The notes below the pieces were generated by a model, which was not told where the DNA came from, ran no database searches, and saw only the letters and a program-made list of their open reading frames with translations. DNA of 64,000 bases from Malus domestica (Eukaryota; Streptophyta; Magnoliopsida; Rosales; Rosaceae), in contig NC_091675.1 in the NCBI RefSeq assembly GCF_042453785.1, positions 4,600,501-4,664,500 of the forward strand, written 5' to 3'. Below, in pieces: positions 57,591 through 64,000 of this stretch. Both the position numbers and the translations under genes were made by a program. The stretch's first letter is position 1. The number at the start of each line of letters is the position of its first letter.

Positions 57591-59712
57591 GAGAATAAGA
57601 AGAAGGAGGGCAGATGTGAGAAATGGAATGAGAGAGATGATTAGGGTTGGAGGGGGGAATGGGAATTCAGAGACCAAAAGAGAAGCACAACTGTCATGCT
57701 GTTGGGATGAATATGATTAAAGTTAGCTGCTACAATTAGCAATCATGTTGTCCCACTTCCAAAGCACCTACCTACCGCTCTCACTAGATAATTTTTCTTA
57801 ATTATCTTCCTCGCCATCTAAACCATGCATTTGATCTGATTTTTTCTAATGAATTTTTGAAAAGAAACTCACGTAATCAAAGACACAACATGATATATAT
57901 TTTATTGAACGAGTGTTGCATTTGTAAATATGTAATAGATATATTCAACATATGATGTCTTTTTTTTTAGAAAGCATTTTAAGCGTTTCTTTTTTTTTTC
58001 ATTTTTTTTTTCAGAATCCACTTGCATGTTTATTAAAAATTAGTTCGAAAAACATTTTTGAATATAAAAAACGCTTACAGTCATTACAAAAATACTTCTA
58101 ATCGAGCTCTTAGTTGATTAGTTGGGTGGTGTTGTGTAAAGAGCCTAAATTTGTTCATAAAATGACTACTAATTAATAAGTTGGTTTGTTTTGCTTTTAT
58201 TAATTAAGTTGGAAGCTAAATTAGGGGTGGGACACTAGTAACTGGGATACATGTAAGGGTGGATATTGGCCCATTGGGTAACACCCAAAAACCCCTTTTT
58301 GAAAAAATTGAACTTAGAAGCATCAAATTTGTGACTTTTCTCCCAAGTTTGATGCCTCCATGCCATCAAATGCCAGCACTTCTTCATCATCTCATTTGCT
58401 TGCCTAGTTGGCTTGCATTGCATGCTTATATTCTCAAAGATATTTTTTTACTCCATGATTGCACTCTTTTTATAGAACAATATTTGGCTACTTAGGATGA
58501 ATAAGAACTTCTACTCAAAACTCTTTGTGTTCGAAGGATTTTGTGTTGATGGGTCAGAACCGTTCATATTATGAAACACTCTGCAAATATCATATTTGCG
58601 AAAAATGAATTAAAACTAAGATTGTTTAGTCAAAACTCTATTATAACAAATACATAGAGTGATCGTAATGATTTTTACTAATTCCGTTCATCTGTTTTTA
58701 TATAATTCAAAGACTTAGTTTTAATTGATTTTTTTCCAAATACGATCTTTATAAGGTGATTAATTTGAACGGTTATGATCGCAACATGAAGTTCTATGAA
58801 TCAACAATAAACAGTTTTGAGTAGGAGTCATGCATCTTTTGAGTAGACAAAATATTATTCATTTTTATAAAGATGGACATGGCCTCTGAATTAAGGTTAA
58901 ATCTTTTAAGTGAAATTGTCTCAACCATACTTAACAGAGCATTTTGATTGACAATCTATCAACGTATCGTAGTACTGTTTTGCTAAAAAATCATTTCCAT
59001 ATAGTTTGAATTGTGTGTAAATAGTTAGAATTGCTCGATCCTCCGAGTTGCCTAGTTTTTGTTTGATTCAAATTGATGTTATAATCTATTTTAAATTAGG
59101 CTTTCGAATTTAAGTACAGAAAAGGAAAACATGTCTTAGCTTAGGTTTCAAACATTGCACATGAGTCTGAAATGATGGAGGTACTAACCTAGTCTTTCTT
59201 TTTATCTTTCACCACACTCGATCATGGTGACAAATCTTATTCCAAATTTCATCCATGCAAATTTGTGGAAGTCCCACATTGGAGTTTTTTCTTTTGCCTA
59301 ATGTGAGCTATAATATAGTCTTCCTCCATCTATTAGTTCAAACATTGATTTAAAGGCCAGCCAAAAATCACCGGGAATGTCAGAAATTTTGTGTCCATAA
59401 CGTTTCATGTGCATTGATATCATAAAGAACAATATCAATAACATGTTAGATACGTTTTTTTAATAACAATATACTACAAAAAATATTAACACCAACATAT
59501 TGACCTTATGTTCCGTAGTAGGACCTCATCGCATGTGCATGAAAGTGAACTGACATAAAAGCTCGTCCGAATTGTGACCATGGGACACAAAAGTCCAAGA
59601 GAGAGAGAACCATGGGCCCCGCAGCCATTGGGATACCTTTTCCATGGCTACATTTACGTGTTCTTTCATATTTATGGAATAATTTATTTTACTCTCAGGT
59701 AAGAAACAGACA
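57591..59712. other. Intergenic region between the LIM gene and tRNA-Pro
   Basis: About 2 kb of AT-rich sequence with T runs near 57962-58012. The right part of it is promoter space for the tRNA/GPN2 side. No protein-like frame was seen. Confidence 0.45.
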
Positions 59713-59784
59713 GGGCATTTGGTCTAGTGGTATGATTCTCGCTTTGGGTGCGAGAGGTCCCGAGTTCGATTCTCGGAATGCCCC
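59713..59784 (+). tRNA. tRNA-Pro (anticodon UGG)
   Basis: A 72-nt cloverleaf. The acceptor stem GGGCATT pairs with AATGCCC, followed by a C discriminator base. The A box lies in TTGGTCTAGTGGTATGA. The anticodon stem CTCGC/GCGAG holds the TTTGGGT loop with TGG anticodon. The B box/T loop is GAGTTCGATTCTC. There is no intron. Confidence 0.95.
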
Positions 59785-59794
59785 TTTTTTTTTT
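59785..59794 (+). terminator. RNA polymerase III terminator of tRNA-Pro
   Basis: A run of about 10 T directly after the mature tRNA end, the standard Pol III stop. Confidence 0.9.
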
Positions 59795-59867
59795 CACTTT
59801 TATTAATTTCTACCTCCTTTTACCTTTTCGCCGCCGACTCAGTCCGTCAGTAACCGCCCCCAAATTT

Positions 59868-59882
59868 AAAACCCTAAAACCC
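59868..59882 (+). promoter_or_regulatory. Telo-box-like motif in the GPN2 upstream region
   Basis: AAACCCTAAAACCC, about 80 bp before the GPN2 start codon. Telo-boxes are common in the leaders of plant genes for translation and assembly factors. Confidence 0.5.
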
Positions 59883-59958
59883 TCTCGATTCTTCGATTGC
59901 ATTGCCCTGAACAATCACTCCTCTCGGTTTTCCGGCGACTTAACCCTGAAACCCAAAA

Positions 59959-62815
59959 ATGGTTTTTGGGCAAGTGGTGATCGGCCCGCCCGGGTCAGGG
60001 AAGACCACTTACTGCAACGGTATGTCTCAGTTCCTCCAGCTCATCGGAAGGTAAAAAATTTCACTCTGATTTATGGGTGGCTACAGTTTTTTGTTTTTGA
60101 ATCTCTCTCAATGTTTGCATCGACCATTTCATCGTTTTCGGCTCGCAGGAAAGTTGCAGTTGTGAATTTGGATCCTGCCAACGATGCATTGCCGTATCCT
60201 TTCCAGTTTTTTCGTGTTTTATTGTTCGTAATTGCACTGTTGCATTGCATTCCAATGTAGAATGTTGAGCCTTTACGTGAATATAGGTATGAATGTGCTG
60301 TGAACATTGAGGATCTTGTAAAACTCAGTGATGTGATGGTGGAGCACTCTCTTGGTCCCAATGGAGGTGAGCTCTTACTGTTCTTTATTGAATCTATAAA
60401 AGTTCAATACTTGGGTAAATTAAAGAGTAGAAATTGTTTGGTTCGGGAATGAAGAAGGAAAACGATGGAAAGATAGGAAGTTATTGGACTCTCGAATTTT
60501 TCCTTCGAAAATAGGTGACATTTGGAGAAGTTAGATGGTAGGAACAATGGTTACTGACTTATTTTTGTTATTTAAGCATTTTAAGGACGATTTCCGTTTA
60601 CTGACATCATAAAAGCTCTTCCTTTATTTCTATTTTTGGGAGTGAGCTAAATGGAGTAAAAGGTGCTAAAATCCTCGATAGATAGACAGCACGACAGTTA
60701 ACAACTGCATTTCAAGGAGCTTCTATACCATAAAACATGAAGTCACTTGATACCTTTTTTTGTGGATGTACTTGATCAAGATGAAAACATGTAAAGCTTG
60801 AAATGGTGTTGTGCATCAGATGGTTTATAATCATGTATTCCTGTTTATTTTTTGCGGAGATCCTCTTGAGTTTATGACTAACCCATTAGTTGGTGCTGAA
60901 GTATGCCCTTTTGTTAGAGTCAACAAATGATGCTTTGTCTGGGCTGCAATTACTGAAGTTTCTTTCATCATGTTCATCCAGGTCTTGTGTATTGCATGGA
61001 TTATCTAGAGAAGAATTTTGACTGGTTGGAGGCGAAGTTGAAACCTCTTATGAAAGGTTGGTGTGTTCTGCCTTGCTTTACTTGGTTAGAATGTTCAGGC
61101 TCTGGACATTGATATCATGATAATCCTTTTTTTGTTAACCTGAGGGGATGGTAATCGCGGTTATTTCCTCCCCTTCTATATTCAGACGTCCAGTCTCATC
61201 GTGATCTTTCCATGCTATATTATTGATTCTTGAACTTGTTGCAATTGTGTTTTTCATGTTGTTTAGATGAAACACTGTACGCTTGTACAGCTTTTCCGAG
61301 GGTATTCATGTATTGGCTGGTGGGAGGACTTCTGTACATGTAGTTGCATTTTATTGCAAGAAACAGTTTCCAATTGGATCTTATGATAGTTCGGTATTAA
61401 ACTTAAAAGGTTTGACCAATGATGCCTAAATATATGAATGAAAATGAAACCTGTGGAAAAAATTAACTATTGTTTGAAAGCAAAATTAGCTTGTTTCTAC
61501 TTCTTTTTTTCCGGGTATAACTTATGCATCATAATAGCACGTTTGAAAGGAATTGAATGTTGGTGTTCATCTAGTTTGTAATAGTGCCATGCTGCTGCCT
61601 ATCTTTGTTATGAACTTTGCAGATCATTATATTCTCTTTGATCTCCCCGGCCAAGTGGAACTATTCTTTCTTCACTCGAACGCCAAGAATGTCATCATGA
61701 AGCTTGTAAAGAAGTTAAACCTCAGGGTATGATTTTAATCTTCTGTATATTTATAGCTTGCACCATTCACTTGGACCATGATAGTGGATGCGCCCTTGGA
61801 TTGTTATCTTGATGGCTTCCTGATTTGATGCAGTTGACCGCTGTGCATTTGGTTGATGCCCATCTTTGCAGTGATCCTGGAAAGTATGTTAGTGCATTGA
61901 TTCTCTCTTTATCAACCATGCTTCATATGGAACTCCCTCACATAAATGTCTTGTCTAAGATTGATCTAATAGAGAGTTATGGAAAGCTAGGTATGGTCAT
62001 GGCTTGTTCTTTTGCTATTTATTTTTTTTTCATTTTTTCCTTATACATCACATTTGAGATATCTGACTCATATTACTGTTTTCTTTTTAATCTCCGCAGC
62101 TTTCAACCTTGATTTCTTCACAGATGTAGAGGATTTATCTTATCTTCAGTACAAGATTGATCAGGATCCTCGTTCGGCTAAGTACAGGTTTGATTATATA
62201 TGATCTTATGGGAAAAGACTATGAAAATCTTGCCTTGGCTTTTTTTTTAATTTTTATTAATAACGAAAATGTTTCTTGTTTATATTGCAGAAAGCTTACT
62301 AAGGAGCTTTGTGAAGTAGTTGAAGATTACAGTCTTGTCAATTTTGCAACCTTAGATATCCAGGCATGCCAGTCCCTATCCACTTTACTCCCGACCTCTT
62401 GAATTTTTTATGCCTTGTGTTCTCACATGCTACTTTTCAGGATAAAGAGAGTGTAGGGAATCTAGTTAAACTGATAGACAAGAGCAATGGGTACATTTTT
62501 GCTGGTATAGACGCGAGTGCCGTAGAATTCAGCAAGATTGCAGTCGGTCCTGTTGATTGGGATTATTACAGATATCCTTTTTATTTTGATTCTACAATAA
62601 AAAGTTTGCGGGTAGCTCCTTATCTTGTCAAGATACTTGTGAATTATACTACAAAGTATTTGGAATTGTCCTTTAGCCACATCAGTATCTGCATTATCAA
62701 GAAACGACATTTTCTGTTTCGCTTAACAAAGTAGCTCACAGTTGCAGCAGTGCAAGAGAAGTACATGAAGGATGACGAAACTTTTGACGACGACAATGAA
62801 CAGCTGAGAGACTGA
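59959..62815 (+). CDS. QQT1: GPN-loop GTPase 2 (GPN2; Arabidopsis QQT1), 10 exons with a U12-type last intron
   Basis: GPN2 is a small GTPase that works with GPN1/GPN3 in assembly and nuclear import of RNA polymerase II; QQT1 is needed for early embryo division in Arabidopsis. Exons: 59959-60050, 60149-60193, 60288-60367, 60982-61056, 61623-61726, 61834-61990, 62100-62187, 62291-62363, 62441-62571, 62740-62815; 921 nt, 306 aa. Motifs: P-loop GPPGSGKT at residues 9-16, NLDPAND, the GPN loop at 69-71 (SLGPNGG), [10 protein letters not shown] (G3), and NVLSKIDL (G4). The C terminus is [14 protein letters not shown] plus an acidic tail. Intron 8 has a GC donor (CAG|GCATGC). Intron 9 starts ATATCCTTT and ends AC. 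Both keep frame and restore the family sequence. Confidence 0.94.
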
Positions 62816-64000
62816 TAATATGTATGTATAAGAGAATGATGCTTGTCTAGTACAGCTTAGTTTGTTGGTCGCATGCTTCAGAAGTCCATGACTGTTCCCT
62901 CACTGACTTCAGATCGGAAGAATTCTCAACGTCATGGATACTTTATGCCGACAAGATCAGGCAACTCCCGCTAAAGTGACAATTTTTGTATGATGTATAT
63001 ACCTTTTAGTCATGCCGGATTATTTATACAAATATGTTACTTGCATAGAACTGTTTCCCAAAGAGATTGAGCATATGATGATGTGGGTTTTATAACAAAA
63101 CTGTGGTTTAACGGCGTAGATTAAGTTTTTATGTCGATGATCTGTTTAAGAACTCAATAATTATGCTCGCTTCTGTATACGTATAGTATAGTAGTCAGTG
63201 GATATCAAGTTTGTTTATGTAAAAGTCGCGGGAGCACACGCAGGCAGTCTGCTTGTGTGAAGTGAAGAAAATGCCTTCACTTCTGTAGATGTTGAAGGCT
63301 TCTGGAAGCCCTTAACATGGTTTAAGTGTTGTTGACATAAATGTCTGAGGGTGACGAAGTTGGGGCCCCCTTTTTCAAGTGGAAAAACTGCCCCGCTCCA
63401 AAATGAAGACTTGGGTGGGTGTAGGGACACTTGGTGAGTAGGTTGGATGTCAGAGTTTTTGTTCTAGATGGAATGAGACGGGAATGATTATCTGTATGAA
63501 TCGCGCAGATGATGATATATTTTATAATTAAATTCAAACAAATATTGTATAAAACCAGAATCATATTCGAATTAAGCAGCAATGTGACCAAATTTTCCGA
63601 CATAAGATATTTTCTTCTAAAAAAAATAATTATGATATATATTTGAATTTAGCTTATCCTATTGTAACGTAATGACTTGGCAGTTGGCCAGGATATTTAA
63701 AAAAAAATTATATTTATTTATTATTTCGGACAATGATGTCTATAAAAAGACATATTTAATTATTGAATTCATTGAAAAGATATATCGTATTAGATTTATG
63801 CAAGTCGAAGTATTTTAAATATCCTTCAATAGTTCAACCAACTAAACGCAACTATCACGAGAGCAAATACTAATTTCATTGCCTCTCGTTTTTTCAACAA
63901 TAAGATTGAGGGTTATCCTATTAGTACTAACAAACATGATTAAGACGTATTACATTTGAAATATCTCACCCATCACAATAATCTTGAGATTTCACTTCAA
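62816..64000. other. GPN2 3' UTR and AT-rich intergenic DNA to the window edge
   Basis: The first two to three hundred bases are probably 3' UTR. The rest is AT-rich, with no gene recognised on either strand. Confidence 0.45.

Overview
The window is plant nuclear DNA. Its genes are intron-rich and belong to eudicot families, it carries many small inverted-repeat transposons, and it contains a nuclear tRNA gene and a full-length Au SINE. The repeat types and protein sequences fit a rosid, most likely a woody Rosaceae (apple/pear-like). That placement is an inference. There is no prokaryotic, CRISPR or plasmid content.

Layout, left to right. 100-11915 (-): complete 34-exon ECA3-type Ca2+-ATPase with an Au SINE in one intron. 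12266-13903: PIF/Harbinger-like element with a hAT element inserted in it. 14755-19743 (+): 11-exon WD40 protein UTP4/POPCORN, with a ribosome-biogenesis type promoter (site II motifs, telo-box). 22221-22953 (-): SOB FIVE-LIKE protein. 23.3-29.8 kb: gene-poor and repeat-bearing. 29870-33610 (-): 14-exon nucleobase-ascorbate transporter with an unusual Asn/Gly-rich N terminus. 35334-37290 (-): repeat-rich coiled-coil protein broken by a 4-bp duplication. 37.4-42.6 kb: dense MITE cluster, two of them nested. 43030-44115 (+): DUF7950 protein. 44476-45886 (-): NDUFS4 (complex I 18 kDa) copy missing its signature core. 47612-49006: MULE-type element with 9-bp target duplication. 49513-52699 (+): EXO70 exocyst subunit in three exons. 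53628-55574 (+): F-box protein of the At3g12350/FBXO31-like type. 56150-57555 (-): two-LIM protein (WLIM1 type). 59713-59784 (+): tRNA-Pro(UGG). 59959-62815 (+): GPN2/QQT1 GTPase in 10 exons, the last intron being a U12-type AT-AC intron.

These are independent housekeeping and regulatory genes, not a cluster with one pathway. Exon boundaries were read by eye from splice consensus, reading-frame continuity and remembered family proteins; no alignment was run. All main models close in frame. The most noteworthy signals are the AT-AC intron, three GC-AG introns, the broken or trimmed copies of two host genes, the Asn/Gly-rich transporter N terminus, and the nested DNA transposons. I found no convincing undescribed multi-gene system.
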